Part shown: piece after piece, positions 24,501 to 39,360 of the stretch
How the letters are laid out: every line of letters starts with the position of its first letter
How positions within the stretch are numbered: position 1 is the stretch's first letter
Source of the DNA: Cololabis saira
Taxonomy: Eukaryota > Chordata > Actinopteri > Beloniformes > Belonidae
Assembly: GCF_033807715.1 (NCBI RefSeq)
Contig: NC_084587.1
Coordinates: 23,088,017-23,152,016 of the forward strand
Reading direction: 5' to 3'
DNA: 64,000 bases
The notes under the pieces: generated by a model
The model's database searches: none
What the model was told of the DNA's origin: nothing
The model's input: the letters and a program-made list of their open reading frames with translations, nothing else
Translations under genes and position numbers: made by a program

Positions 24501-27500
24501 TTTTATGATGTTGTAACACAGAGAAAAAGAGGTTTCTTAAGTTTATGGGGTCAGCACTCTCACACATGAGAGTGAAAAATGGAAACTAAGTATAAACCAA
24601 GCAAATTAACACTTGTATGACATAGAATTCACTGAAAATGCTTGCATTTCTACTTTAAAGTGACTTTGTTCCTTTTTTTTCACCTTAAAATAATAGTTTT
24701 ACAATCTTTGCAACATTTCTCTGATTAAGACTAAGATGGATTTAGTAGATTAGCTGGTCTTTTTTCATCGCTGTTAACCATTTGCTTGTTTTTTTGTTCA
24801 GATTTTGTTGTTTTATAATGCTGTTATGAGCTAACTACAGTGCGTTTGCGTACTTTGAAGGTGGAGAAAGAGTTAAAAATAATAATTTGCAGTGTTGCTC
24901 ATAAAAACTTCATAAATGCAAGAATGAACAGGAGCTTTGTGGATGTAAATCTCTCACTCTTTGTCCATGTCATCAGTAACATTTTCTCCACTTTAAAGGA
25001 CGTTCAATTAGTCAATGGGGATCAAACATGTGTAAAATGAAGCATAATGCAAACAAATACATATGACAAGACAAATCAGCATAAAGGCTTTTACCGATGC
25101 ACGATGATCCTCATCAACAAACCTGCCATTCATCTATGTTTGCAGCTGCTGTTCATCGAGTTGGTTTTCAGCGACTTTGACAAAAAAGTGCTTTTGCTGT
25201 TTTTCAGAGCCTCATGTGCTTATCTTTCCATTTTTAGCACCGTGTTTTGAAGATCGTTTAGGCCGAACACAGGACCAGCCATGAAACAGCTGGGAACACA
25301 GCTGACATGCTGAGAAACACAAAGTCGGGCATCAGGTTGCTTTCCAGACATGGGAAACCGAGAAACAGTCCAAACAAAAGGCCTGCGATAAACACTAAAT
25401 GCCGAACACATGAAGGGACATGAAATACCGGCTCACTGACTTAGATCACAATCCCCTTTTCAATGTAAACGTGTGTGATTGCAACAAAAATAAGCACGGT
25501 ATTCAATTTAAATCTAACTAAACACACAGAGGGTCTTTTTTTTTGCAAACACCTTTGCGAACCACGGCTTAAGACAAACCACTTCAAAGCAACACTTCTA
25601 AAACGGGTTTCATTACAGAATCAAATCCTTTGATTTTGCCGGCATGGGTGAACTCCCGACCTGACCTCCCCTGCCGGCATTCGTGATTCAGCTGTACTGA
25701 CAGATTACTTCGCTCCAACTTCACACAATACCTGGCACCTTACAAATATGCCAATAGGCAGATTTGGGACCTGCTGAACGCAGAGGAAGTGACCTCCAAA
25801 CTCAGCTTAGAGGCCCTTGGACAAATGGGAAAAACAAATCCCTAGACAGGGAGATTATCTTTAAGGGATCAGTGCTGGCCTGAGCTACCTCCACGCCTCA
25901 CACTCCTTACCCCTTGTTGTCTGCTTTCTAGCAACAGTTAACGTACAGCTGATTGTGATTGATGTGGGCCTCGCTGCCTGCAGGAAAGGTCTGGTCAATA
26001 ACATGAGAATATAGTTTAAATTAAAGGTTACCATTTAAATTCTAAACTTTTATAAAACGCATGCACTGAGATGGCCTTAAGAAGTGAAACGTGCCAGAAA
26101 AAATTTTATTCGAAAGATGACCTTTTCCTTTCCCCTGTGATTCAAAAAGGCCTCACTCTGAATGTAGGTTAATGTGCACTGGCGCAAACACATGTTGCCA
26201 GCAACCCTGCGCATTAGCTGTCACATGTGATCATCCTCAACACCCACTAGTCATTTACAATTCTGCGAGGACAAAAGTGGAAGGAGAGCTCAGAGTCCAG
26301 GGAGGTGTTGCACCGAAAACCATACAATGAGATACACTGTACACCAAAGTATGAACAAGCTATGTGGCCGTCGTCTGAGTCAGTCTGGGATGTTTACAGT
26401 ATGCGTGCTTAAAAGTGAAGTGGATCACTAAAATCACCAGGATATTAGACCATCATTTCAAGAGGCTGGCTGCATACAAGCACCAAAGCCAGCTCTGTGA
26501 ATGGCTAAGCTCCAGGTGTTTAACACCACAGCACAAATTCTGCATGTCAGCTCCTCCAGCTGCTCTCCAGTTATCCTTCCTACGGTCGTCTACTTGACAG
26601 ATTCAACATCAGCCTTATGCCCACTTTGAAGCCCTGCTCACACTCATCCACTTAGTCAGACTACTGCAGCAAGCACCTGGACCTTGTGAACAATTTTAAT
26701 ATGAAGAAAAACTGAAAATTACATGGTAGAAACAAATAAACAAATTCTCTTAAAGAATACAATATGCCTAAAAAAAGTTTAAAAGCATTTTTATAAACAT
26801 GAAGCTATTTTTAAAAAAATGATCAAGGAAAAACATTTTGCACAAGTGGACCCTACAGGTGAAAACGGTAGAAACTTTTTACTGATTTCACTGATTCCCT
26901 GAAGTAGTTTATGTTATTATATTTAAAAATAATAGCCATTCGGTGTATTCTGCATCAATGAATTTGGAATAAAATGTCCCACATCCTAAGGTCAGGTCAG
27001 CAGGTGTACATATTTTTTCAAGTGGAAAGAAAAAAAGATTTGATATAAATATATTTGCATTTGATTCACTACCCTACAAGCATATCCCAATATACAGTAT
27101 TTTATCAGATAAAGCCTCATTTGCAAACCCAAGCATAAAAAATTGAAGAAAAAAATTATTTGTGACTTGACTATCAATTTTTGAGACAAAAATCTATGAA
27201 ATGTGCGCCAATTTATTTTTTTATGCATTCACATCCTTGTGTGGTATACAACATCTACAGTATAAGGAATTTAATTACTTAAACAAACCTGGTTAATTAT
27301 AAATGGTTAATATTTCTAATTTGACCTACCAATGCTTACAGTGGATGTAACTTAATGAAAAATGTTATGGTGGCTCTAACATTTCACAAGTCTTGTAAGT
27401 CTGCACTTTCACCAAAAAAGGATGTATAAACTCATCATGTAGTGAATATGAAATGGAAAAACTGTATTTTACCAAATCAGTACTTGCTGTGCAACAACAA

Positions 27501-29149
27501 TAAGGTTAAGTTTGAGAAAGAAAAAAATGCCTGAGCAGAAGTGAACAGAGATTAGTTCTGGAAACGAGTATATATGATTGCTTTAACATCGCACCTTTTA
27601 AGTTTGGTTAAATAATAATTGCTTAAATCCAATAACAAAAACAGTACAAAACGAACAATCCAAATGGATTAGGACTACATGTTTTTTTGGTGGCTTATTT
27701 AAAACATAATTTTCCTAAAAGGTGCAACTGTAGAGTCACATACTGTACAACAGTTACATACATTTGGTACAAAATGAAAAAGAGGATAAGAGAGAAAAAG
27801 AATAAAAACATACATATATTTATACATATATACACCAAAAATATCGGTGTTCATCTCAACAGGATGACAGGCCCAGATGGCCGCTGGGTGAACAATGCAC
27901 CTGCCATGGAATGTGCCGCAATTAGGCTCCTCCACAAAAATTATTCAAATAAAAAAAAAAAAATAATTCAACACAATGAAGCATAAAAGGAACCATGCAT
28001 GTAGGTGTTGAATAATATAACTCCTCGCTAGTCTCCAACTCCACAGATCTACAAGCCTGACAGCATGTCAATCAATATTTGATCTTCAGGTGAAATCTGT
28101 CCACATGGAGCATAAACCATGACTTTTATGTCATGTAAGTGTTGTACATCTTTCATACTTTGATTTGATTTCATACTTGTGTCTTTTTTGAGATTTCTTA
28201 AACTTCACTTTGAGTCGCACTTGATCTAAGTTGAGTTTTGAAAGACTTACAGTAAAAAATGTAAACATCCACGTTTCAACTTAACATGTATTCATTCTTT
28301 ATTGGCAGTAAAGAGAAGCATTTTCAAGACCCACATTTTTTTTGTATGTTGCAAAATCTTTTCCATCAATCTTGTAAATATACTATATTGATCAGAGTAG
28401 TGTAAAGAAGGAGGAAACAAACAAGGAAGGATTTTAGTCATTCTGTTTTTCTTGACAAGACCTAAATGTCACATTTACAAGTGCGACAGTTTGAATGACT
28501 TGTCTCAGTGACACCCGCATGTCAACCTCCCACGTCTATCTTAGCTATCGCACAAAGGAATCTGTGATTCAGAAAAAATGAGGAGGATAAATGATGTTTT
28601 TTTTATAAACCTATATTTATCAACCCTCATCATCACTGCACATAGGCTTTATACAACACACTGTATATGGTATCCCAATTTCCTCCTCAGGACCAGGCGT
28701 TAAAAATAACATCAGTCCTTATAACCTTGGCTCAGCTGAGAGTCCCCTCACAGTTGCAGCTGACTTTTGATCGATATTTAATAAGGTGAAAAATTTGCAG
28801 TGGTGCATGTGGCTGCCCTTTCAGAGCAGGCGCCCATCTCACCTTTTTAAGCCGTTCACTCTGCACTGCTGATGAAGTGGCAGAGATGAGGAAGGAAACT
28901 TCAAAGGGAGAAAGAGAAAATATTCCTATCTGATTTTTTCTTCTTTTTTTAATAGACACACATTTCCTAATTGTGAAAGACTTGATAACCTAATAAATTG
29001 ATGAGGTCTTCTGAGGACTTATGATGTTTGGAGATTTTCCTCATGAAGGCTTAGTTTTCCCGTGAAGGCCATGTGGTTTAAATTAATGTTGGCTTGCTAA
29101 TCTGTCATCAAAATGAAAGTTAAAAAGCTTGCAGCTCCTCAAACAACTG
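18585..29149 (-). other. nr3c2: nr3c2 intron 2, 3' portion (no gene seen)
   Basis: About 10.6 kb upstream of exon 3. It holds short homopolymers (G-run near 18970, C-run near 21893) and AT-rich stretches. The open frames, at most 130 codons (22861-23253 plus), match no family I recognise. The N-terminal-domain exon of MR, expected as one open frame of roughly 550-600 codons on the minus strand, is absent here and in the rest of the window. Confidence 0.8.
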
Positions 29150-29290
29150 CTGGGAGCCGAGTCCAAAAGTCAGTCAATCTTCATTGACCCCCACAATAAA
29201 AATGACAACTTTACAGCAGAAATAAACATATTTACAGCCTGGTACAAATAATAATATCGTATCCATGACAACTGTATGTGGGAATGAATT
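29150..29290 (+). repeat. Fragment of an interspersed fish repeat
   Basis: The phrases caatcttcattgaccccca, aactttacagcagaaataaa and tttacagcctggtacaaata follow each other as in a repeat I recognise from many fish genomes, whose family I cannot name. It ends near ccatgacaactgtatgtggg. No coding potential. Confidence 0.45.
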
Positions 29291-29477
29291 CTTATGCACC
29301 TCATCAGTTCAAATTATACTGGCTTTTTCAGTGACGGCTACGTTGCAGTCTACAGCGTCAAATACCACTTTAACTACTTCCAACTGTCAGTGAATTTGAC
29401 TTCTGAACTGTGAATTTTATAGATAATATGACTTGATGGGCTGGTAATTAGACTAACAGATGACTGAAACTGCCTCT

Positions 29478-29679
29478 GGGTTGGCCTGGAAGGGTCCTGG
29501 GGCGAGGCTTAGCCAAGCACCGAGAATCAGCTACCTTTTGCCTCTAATCGAAGCCTGACAGCCCCGGCTAACCGGGGACTGGCCTACAGCTTATCAGTGT
29601 CCACCTGTTGGGGCAGCTGGAGCAGCCCGGCCCTCCGGTCAAGCCCAGACCATTCAGGACCCTTCCAGGCTGACTAACC
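29478..29679. mobile_element. Short GC-rich inverted-repeat element (MITE-like)
   Basis: ggttggcctggaagggtcct (29479-29498) is matched at 29656-29679 by aggacccttccaggctgac followed by taacc, the reverse complement with a couple of mismatches. The interior is GC-rich in an AT-rich setting and has a perfect small hairpin, ccccgg-ctaa-ccgggg (29572-29587). No target duplication is obvious and no open frame exists. It could be a non-autonomous DNA transposon or a structured non-transposon sequence. Confidence 0.6.
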
Positions 29680-29934
29680 ACACCGCATCCTGACAAATGG
29701 ACAATCTAAACTAGCTAAATTGTGAAAACTGAGGTGAGGTGGGCATGTTGGAACCAGCTGTCAGACTTGGTCCATCAACCAATTCGTAAATTTTTAAATA
29801 GCCCACGGTTGGGCAGAGTCAGCTCCTGCCAATATGGCACTGTCCAGAGTCCTGAAAATTGGGGTTCGAGCTGACTTGTCAGGAAAAAAATCTTTGAGTG
29901 ACATCCCATGGGATTTATCCAGTTCCTTTGAAAT

Positions 29935-29985
29935 AGTCTATGGTTAACTTCTGTTGTAATAGACGCTATATAAATAAAATTGAAT
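29935..29985 (+). repeat. LINE/SINE-type 3' tail
   Basis: ttgtaatagacgctatataa followed by ataaaattgaattga is the same terminal sequence found, diverged, at the right end of the repeat at 6627-7255. It is a common 3' end of fish retroelements. The upstream body is not recognisable. Confidence 0.6.
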
Positions 29986-29999
29986 TGATTATTATATAG

Positions 30000-32670
30000 C
30001 AATTACTAAAAAACTTTGAGTTACAGCATGAAGAACTAAGTCCTATATTAGGTGTCCTCATAAACACGGCATCAATATATTCTTTACAGTAAATATATGA
30101 AATGCAATGGAAATCTTCTTACTAAACTGTCATTTTTTTTATTTTCTTCAGGCTACCAGTCATATGTACATAACTCACGATTTTGGCACATGAACACACT
30201 TCTATACTGCGTCCCACTATGCTGTAAATCTCTTCGAGATGCAGTTTTCATACATCATAACATCAGACTTTGCCACTAGGATGCCCTGTTCAAATAAAAC
30301 ATTGGCCCAAACAAATACTCTTAGGGCTCAAAATATCTCTCATGTTTTCCATTTGTGAAAAATACTGTTGATTCAGATGATTCTCTACTTCCTGCTTCGC
30401 CTGCTGCCCTTTTCCCTCGCTGTAAGAGTGAGTGTGTGCACACAAAATGTCATTTGCCGTGAATGACGCTAAAGATTTGGGCTGATATATGACATGCTGG
30501 CCTTGTTTTATAAATATTTAAGAACAGGAGGGAAGTCTCAGGTGAAGAAAGAGAGGGAAGAACAGCATGTATTAAAAAGATGTGAGTTTCCCCTGTTGTC
30601 ATTGAAGATGACAAATAAATAGAATCAGAGTATAGCTGTCCTAGAGATGCAATATCGTTTTTCAAAGGATACTTCTCGTGATCTAATCACGTGGAGTTGA
30701 TATTTAAAAATATATGAATTGCTTTTTGTGAGCAGCAGTTTAGTCTCAAGTGACATAGTGAGCTCTTGAAAGAAGCCCGTGGGGATTTACACAGTGAACA
30801 AAGGATTCCCTATTGAAACACTGCTTTGTGCAGCGGAAAAAGAACCTAGTAGCTCTACATTTTCTATCTATTCACTGTTCTGCTTCACGTGGCGAAACCC
30901 GTCAGTGCTAATGAGTGGCTTTGCGAGGGGAAATAGAGCGTACTTGCTTTTTCTGAGAGATGCAAAGACTTGGGCGGAACTAGGAAAGATGTCTCTCGAT
31001 CTCACTTCAAGCATGCACCTCATGTATCTGACTGGCAAAGCTGGGCCAGGTTTTTGACACCGTGCATTGTGAAACATTTGCTACCAAGATCTCTCCATCT
31101 ACAGAAGCTTCATATTTGAATACCTGTCACCGCAGACATATTTAAGGGTGAGGCAGGCGTAGTTCAATGGGACCCCTGGCCAAAACATACACATTCTGGT
31201 TACTGCAAATTTAGAGGCGGTTCAGCGTTACAGTGAACAGATCTGTCACCACCAAATACCACTGAGAAAAAGTGGTCAAGATTTCCCATTAAACACCTAC
31301 TGCCTCCATGCTTAAAGGTTATTTGCTATCCACTAAAATAATTAGTTTTACATTACCAAAAGAAAGCTTGCAGTCTTTATAAGGTATTAAATTAAAAAAT
31401 GTTCTTATCAATTAATAAGCCCAATTGACATAAAGAGACAATAAAGTTTAGTTTGCTCTTCCAGAAGCAGAAGAATCTTCTACAGGTTTCAGTTTCGTTA
31501 TTCGGGTGGGACTATCCCCATGTTTTCCTGACGTGACTACACCATTTTTTTTCATTGGTATGCTTTGCAATGTCTTGCTGATGATGTCCAGGTTTAGTTC
31601 TCAATCCCACTTAAAATGTTTCCAATCTAGACTAAGTATTTGTTTTGTTTTTTTATACCTGTTGCAGAAAAAAAAAAACCCCAATGAAAAGAAGGTGCTG
31701 CTGTTTGGCTGTTGGATGGTGCCACAGTCCTAAACTTTTTTATTTTTTTTCCCAGAAAGAGTAAAAATATTTCTTGTTTAGAAAATTATACAGCAAACAG
31801 TTTTAAACTCTTTTTACAAATCTCTCCACTGATTCAAGTCTTCCAACTTTCATTCGTCTTTTTTTTGTTGAAGGCTAACACTGGCTTCCTTCTGAATTTT
31901 TTTTTTTTCCTTTTTTTTTTACCACAGCTGCTGATTTCACAGGGCCTCCATAAACAGTCCTGCCTCCTCAGCTGTTTTGTCTGAGCCCCTTTTCTCCTTC
32001 ACATCGCCCCTCTCTTCCAAAAAAATAAATTGTGTGAATTATCCTTGTAATCTTTGCCTCCTGCTGAGCAACTTCCACCAATTTAAGTGGATTAATGCCA
32101 TTTGTTGCAAAGGGACATCTTCGTCATAGTGGAGCCTAAATCATTATTAGCCTCATGCTGAAGACTCTTATCTTCTACTGTATAAGACTATTTAAAAAAA
32201 TCATCAAGCTTTTATTCATTAATTATTTTCTTCTTTCTTTTTTTAATCACCACACCCCAAGCCATTTTAAGTCTAGTCTGAAAGCACAAAGGACTATTTG
32301 AGCTTGTTTTTGTTGTGATGGAATCACGTTATTAACAAGGAGCAAATGCCGTGTAAATGAGTCTGTCTGAGCTTCTCGCCCTCGGCCATCAATCACAAGT
32401 AATACTCTCACTGCTTATTTAAACCGTTCAGAGTGGCTGCCGCGAAGTACAACGCTGATTCTATGTCTCATTCACTGAAACTATTTGTTCCCAGATACCA
32501 CTGAAGACTGTTTAGTCCTCTTTTCTTATCTGCATTTGAAGCCTGACCCGCAATGAAGAGGGCTGAGAGGACGGTGGATGAGTTTAGCCATCCCACAGCT
32601 TATGAAGCTCTTCCTCTCGCCCGAGCAAATATATCAAGAGAGACAACAGTAGTTTAACAGCAAAAATAAT
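30000..32670 (-). other. nr3c2: nr3c2 intron 2 segment, nothing recognised
   Basis: AT-rich sequence with several T-runs (31540-31920). Open frames stay below 95 codons. No transposon or RNA gene identified. Confidence 0.7.
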
Positions 32671-32676
32671 ATATTT

Positions 32677-32765
<89 letters not shown>
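32677..32765. repeat. (CA)n(TA)n compound microsatellite
   Basis: About 9 CA units pass directly into about 35 TA units, ending at the left terminus of the hAT-like element at 32766. Confidence 0.97.
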
Positions 32766-33942
<1,177 letters not shown>

Positions 33943-33966
33943 TGTATAGATGTACTGTATAGATGT

Positions 33967-36584
33967 ACTGTCTTTGGCTAACAAGACATTCAATTTCCCT
34001 GGTTCTAGTCCACTGAAATCAACTGACACAGTTAAAAACAGCAGATTATGAGTGATTCGGACTAATTCTCTCAGAGAGGAGGGTTAATGTGAAGCACAAG
34101 GTCAATGCATTTCTAAAGGTAACTTTGGCTTTAGTTGCGACTTTCCCTTCTGCTTTTTTTTCTCTGTCTTTTTCTTTATCACACATGAACACACACACAG
34201 CCGCAGAGTCCCATAGTGGCTTGTTTCTCATTCACTCGCTCACCCTCCCTTTCTATTCTGTCCTTTTTCTTTTTCCCACATCAGTTGCTTGTCTGGCTTT
34301 CCTTCACCCCCTCCTCTGCCACAACTCCTTCCCCTCGTCCTCCTCTCTATCTGCATGCTGAGGAGGTGTCTCTCAGAAGGGCTCAGAGAAATCTGTGCTG
34401 CAATAATTGGATTATTGAGAATTTTGCAAACAAACCTAAGACACAAGATGCCGGATCAATGTGGAAGGCTTGGATCATTGGAGATGATCAAAAGCAATCA
34501 AAGCGCTTGCTGTTTAAAAAGCTGTCAAACAACTTGCTTTTCTGGGAAAGTGAGCTGAACAAAAAAGGGGTAAAAAATCTGGTGATGTGTCAATAATTAC
34601 TTATAAGACATCAAAGAAATCTTCCTGTGGCAACCCACTCCCTGTCCAGACCAGCCTGATGGATCGGGATGGATGAGTGTTGCAAGGCTTAGAAAGCGGT
34701 GTGTAGTGAACAACACAGTCTGTCTCTAGTCTATGAAATAGTTTTGGATTTATACTGCATATTAATGTCCAGATGGACATTTGTGTAGTAATCTGTGGCA
34801 CTTCTGCTTACACCCAGGTGGTGTTATAAAGTGGCTTAATACAGCAGCAGTTTCGCTGTAAGGCAGAATAAACTGAGTGTGTATAACAGAAAAAATAATT
34901 AAATAAAAATCTATCAAAAGCTGCCTGTTGTAAGGGGACTGTGTGGTCCTCTGCAAACATGAGATACGACATCCATTATCAGACAAACGTATGAAGTTCT
35001 ACAACAGCCTGTTGTATTTGTATCTTAGGTGTAGGGCCCAGATCATGTTTTAAACCGGCCGCTACACATTTCTTCCAGTTATCTATGAAGCGACAACAAC
35101 TGACAGCTGTACAACTGGCAGCCTGTTTCAGGGTTGGTGTCACAGTCTACTGAACGTTATCACCGAGGAGAGTGGATGCTCATATTGTTATTGTCACTGT
35201 TATTATTGAGGTTATTGTTCTTGGACAGGATGGACCTCAAACAAAAGAGACATACCAGTCTGACTCATAATACGGCGAGTTGAAGTCTTCATGTAGCTTT
35301 TTGGAAGCAAGAAAATCTGCGATAAAAAACACCCTGTCATTCAGCTTGAATGCAACTTTCCTTTTAACTGGTAAAAGGGTGATCTTAGTCTATTTGTGAC
35401 ACTAAGATGCAAATCCCATCAGGTCTTTTAAATAAAATACATACATTTTAAAAAGCATTTCTTGCAGTAGCTGTTCTCTTTGGATAATTTTTTAAGCATC
35501 CTCAAGTTGCCTAAGATTTACAAAATAAAATATGTCGTGATATTTGGTGCACGTGGTCCTGAGTGTTCATGAACTTTGCTCTACCTGCTCTACCTGGACC
35601 AATCTTCTGAGTTCAGACTTCACAGCAGTGTGATAGTGATTAATATGAGTTTCCCATTATTTGTTGTAGAATTTGGATGACGGAGTATTTAAATCGTGCA
35701 TTCATTCTACTTCACATTAATCCTGTGAAATAGTAATAAACTTCAACCAAAGTGGAGGTGAGAGTTGATGATTCTTTTGAATAAACTACTTAAATATAGG
35801 TCTAATATTCCCAGCCGTGCTATCTGAGAAAAAAAACCTTTTCAGCTCCTTTTACGGCTGGATGAAGGCAGATGATGTGAGCCAAGTCATCTGTGGTGTT
35901 CCTGAAGTGCTTTACTGTGATTCTAAAAGCATTACTAATTAAATGAGCCACATCTGGCTAATTCTTCCCTGGAACACTGTAAAATTCAAAGTGCACACAA
36001 AAGTTGACCCCAACCGAAGATGGGATCGTGCGCAATTCCAGCTCGTCGTCTAAAAGCAGTCACTGGCTGACATCTGGAAGGACTAACTCACATCCTGATG
36101 CTCCTCAACAAGGTAAAACATCATTGGTTTGGACCCTGAAAAGATGCAAACTTTGCTGAGACAGAGAACTAGGTCTGATTTAGGATTGTTATATGTATAT
36201 ATTTACTTCCATTTTAAACATGGTTTCAGATTTGGCTTGATTTAGGCAAAATAAGCAGTCTGCTTGGTTAGGTTTAGTCTCCATCTAATTAGAATATGGA
36301 CTATTTATTGGCAGATTTTTCATTTCATCATACTTTTGTTTGAAGTTTTTACTTGTCTGCAAAGGCGTGAAACTAGTTGCTTAGGTTTGGAGTCAAATAT
36401 CATATTTTGGTTGACAATTTTCTCTTTAAAATTCAAGCTTTACTGTTCATGCATTTAACAGCAGAGTTTTGGTTTCTTGTCCATGTATATTAAAGAATGA
36501 TGTCATGGTCTGAACAATATGCATTATTTATTTTATTTATATTTTTATCCCTGATTTTTTCCCATTTTATCAAAGAGTGCTCCT
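33967..36584 (-). other. nr3c2: nr3c2 intron 2 segment, nothing recognised
   Basis: The first 350 bp are pyrimidine-rich on the plus strand (34140-34350). The rest is ordinary AT-rich sequence. No open frame above 126 codons and no recognisable repeat. Confidence 0.7.
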
Positions 36585-36872
36585 ACCTACTGTAAGTCAG
36601 TCCTGGGCATTGCTCTCCCTCTGCCAACCCTGGGACCTGGGCCCTGCACTGAGCTCAAGTCTCCTCCTTAACCTGAGGAGTGAGCAGGCCGCTTTTTCCC
36701 CCCAGACAGGGTGGGGCTTCTCTGGCCGGACGTAGCGCGTGGAAGGATCACGTTATTCCGGCCAGATCCTCCCCACCCCATCTGATGCCCTGGCTGGCCA
36801 GAGGGGGCATGTGTAGCCCAGGACCTTTTAGCTGTGAGACGACTGCACTACCAGCTGCGCCACCGTAGCCCC
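36585..36872 (-). mobile_element. tRNA-headed SINE
   Basis: On the minus strand the element starts at 36872 with GGGGCTACGG. An A-box-like TGGCGCAGCTGG (complement of 36851-36862) follows, then a decayed B-box region (36806-36822, reading GGGCTACACATGCC instead of GGTTCGAATCC). The body contains a perfect ctggccgg/ccggccag inverted pair (36722-36729 and 36768-36775). GC content is well above the surroundings. The family name is uncertain. The decayed B-box suggests the copy is not transcribed by Pol III. Confidence 0.65.
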
Positions 36873-38544
36873 TCCTACAAACAATACGCATAATTAAATA
36901 ATAATATTAATTTAAAGGGAAGCTATCACTCAAAGATGGCACGAGGACTTTAACAAACTTTTAGGGCACCATTATTTGCCCACCATACAGTATATACAAC
37001 AGCTTTTCTCTTAACATTTTTCTGCCGTTATCAACCTTCAAGTTTGCCAAGTTGTCCGAGACAATATTCAATTTACAATGTACACTGAAACATACAAATA
37101 AAAAGCATCAAATTTTCACATTTTAAGACATTTATTTACTGCTGACTTAGGTGAGATTGAATTTATTAAGTGCAGTTTGGCTGATGGATTAGCTAAAGGA
37201 AATAACTTTTTTTGAAGTTATTTCTGTTTTTAGAACTTGTACATAGTTACACTAAGAGTGTTTTCTAAGTCAAGTGAATAAATGTTACTGGGAGAGACAA
37301 ACTCCAAAGTTTTCCTAAGCAGGCTTTTTCCACTAACCCCGAGCTCCTGGTGTGGAAAATAAAAGCTGAAGTTCTACCCGCCTGTCAGGCTGCAGTGAGG
37401 AGGGTGTCGATAAAAATGTTACATCGGAATTGACATCCTGGCAGTCTTTCGAACAAAAGCCCTGCGCTGTCATCCTGCTTTACTGTCTCTCTGAGCATGC
37501 AGTCACTGAGACCCTCTCACTGGTTTATTTCTTCTCCATCATCAACCTCTTTGGCTTTACCCCCCCCTTCCCTCTCATTCTTTTTTTCCCCTCTCTCTAA
37601 AGCCCTTATACCGTCCTACGGATTTAAGAGCTTAAATGTCAGTTTTATGATATCAGTGCCACTCAGATTAAGCGCCTTAAATACGATGTAAATGTAGAAA
37701 TGTGGGCCAATGAGTGGGCACCATTCAATCCAATTAGACATAATGAAGGCGGCCTCAAGGAATCTAAAAAGCAATAATATCTAATCATTTTCTGTGGCTT
37801 ACTGACTAATACATCCCAGCAAGATGAAAATATTCTACCACCATGTAGATATTTTTCTTTCTGTTTATTCAGTAATCTCCTAGCATGTGAATATCTTCTC
37901 ACACAGTGAAAGCAGCATGAGAAAGTCACAATGTTGGCAACACTGCATTGAAAAAGAGCAAGGTGCTGAGGTGGTGGGGGTGATTTATTTCAGGCACGAG
38001 CTTATCCAATGACATTTCACTGTTCAGTAGGTAACTATGTTATAAGGACTTAAAGTAACCATAGACACAATGTTTTTTTTCAACAATAATGTAGTAAAGA
38101 GTGGAGATATGCAATTCATGACTATCAGCAATTGGTGCAAGGAGCACTTAACCCCATCTTTAATGTTCAAAAAAATGTCAAGCGCTAGATGAAAAAAACC
38201 TGCTTTACCGCTGGGTCGCACTGGGAGCGGACACCCTGCGGTCAGGCTGCACCACAGTTTTGCTCCATCCTCAGCGCAACCTCAGGTCCCACTGGAAGCA
38301 TTTCATAAGTGCTGCCTGTTTGGCTGGATTCACGAGATTACAAGTTTACCCGAAAGTTTTGGCATCCCATGAGGATCATGCTTTAATCTACTTATTTAAA
38401 GGCCTATTTCTTGCCATGTCTTGTCCTTTCAGCTTTCATCCTTAGAAAAAAGTTATTGAAATACCTGAAACCCTCTGAATCTTTTACTTTTCTTCAGAAT
38501 CTAAAGCATAAAAATATAATTCTGTAATATTAGTGATAAGCTCT
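36873..38544 (-). other. nr3c2: nr3c2 intron 2 segment, nothing recognised
   Basis: No repeat or coding frame identified. 37620-37760 is free of simple repeats and contains TAAT/ATTA cores (e.g. caatccaattagac), which could be a regulatory element, but nothing proves it. Confidence 0.65.
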
Positions 38545-39360
38545 GAGCTCTGGACTTTGACTAGGCCATTCTAAGACTTGGATTGTTTTTATTTTTCAGT
38601 CTCTCTTATGGTGTTCTTCAAATCTTCATCTTGTTGTGTGACCCAATGTCAGCCAAGCTTTAGCTTTAAGGGAATAGGCCTCACATTTTCTCCCAACACA
38701 CTAGCGTTCAGAGGAGTTACTTCTCCACTACTGCATGGTGCCCAGGTCCTGCGGCTGCAAAATGACTCCAAATTATCACCCCTCTACCGCCATGCTTGAC
38801 AATGGGCATGAAGTGTTTCTGCTGAAATGCTGTGTTTAGTTTACACTTAACAGAGGACTAGACAATAAGGCAAAAAAAACAAAAACAACATAAGTTAAAT
38901 AAGTATAGTGATCTCTATTGATGTAGTTTTGAAAATCTGTGCATCTTGGCAACCCTTCCAATCAAACCATACTTGTTCAGTCATTTTCTAATTAGGGTTT
39001 CCTGGACTTTAACATTGAAGTTGTATTGAAGTTAGCGCTTGGAGTATTTCTCTGAGCATTGCACATTCTGACCTTGGAGTAAATTTGCTTGGGTGTCCAC
39101 TCATGCTTCCTCAAGCTCAGGCTTTAATGCTTTCCACTTATGAATGGCCTTTCTCAGTGTAGAAATTCAATATCGAAGTTGTTTTATGCCAAAATGTCTG
39201 CTTTTCAAGAGGTCTGGATATCGGCTGGTAATCAGGTCATCAAGGATAGATGATTAGCAGCACCACGGAACAACAACAACGATTTTTTTCAAATAACCTA
39301 ACAACTTTTAATAATCCTACAAAAAAATGATTCGATTAAAAGAAGGGGTGGGTACTTTTG
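38545..39360 (-). mobile_element. Tc1-like transposon relic (copy A)
   Basis: The plus strand carries the antisense of a common fish Tc1-family element. ggtgcccaggtcctgcggct and atgactccaaattatcaccc (near 38740-38780) mark the centre of the transposase. aacccttccaatcaaaccat with the following tacttgttcagtcattttct (38951-38990) and tttctctgagcattgcacat (39048-39067) mark the DNA-binding half. gattagcagcacc (about 39250) fits the 5' end. Sequence between about 38840 and 38945 does not fit, indicating an internal deletion or replacement. No frame is intact. Confidence 0.8.

Noticed and set aside
36806..36872. tRNA gene on the minus strand
   Set aside because: The A-box is good but the B-box is decayed, no cloverleaf closes, and the sequence continues into a SINE body.
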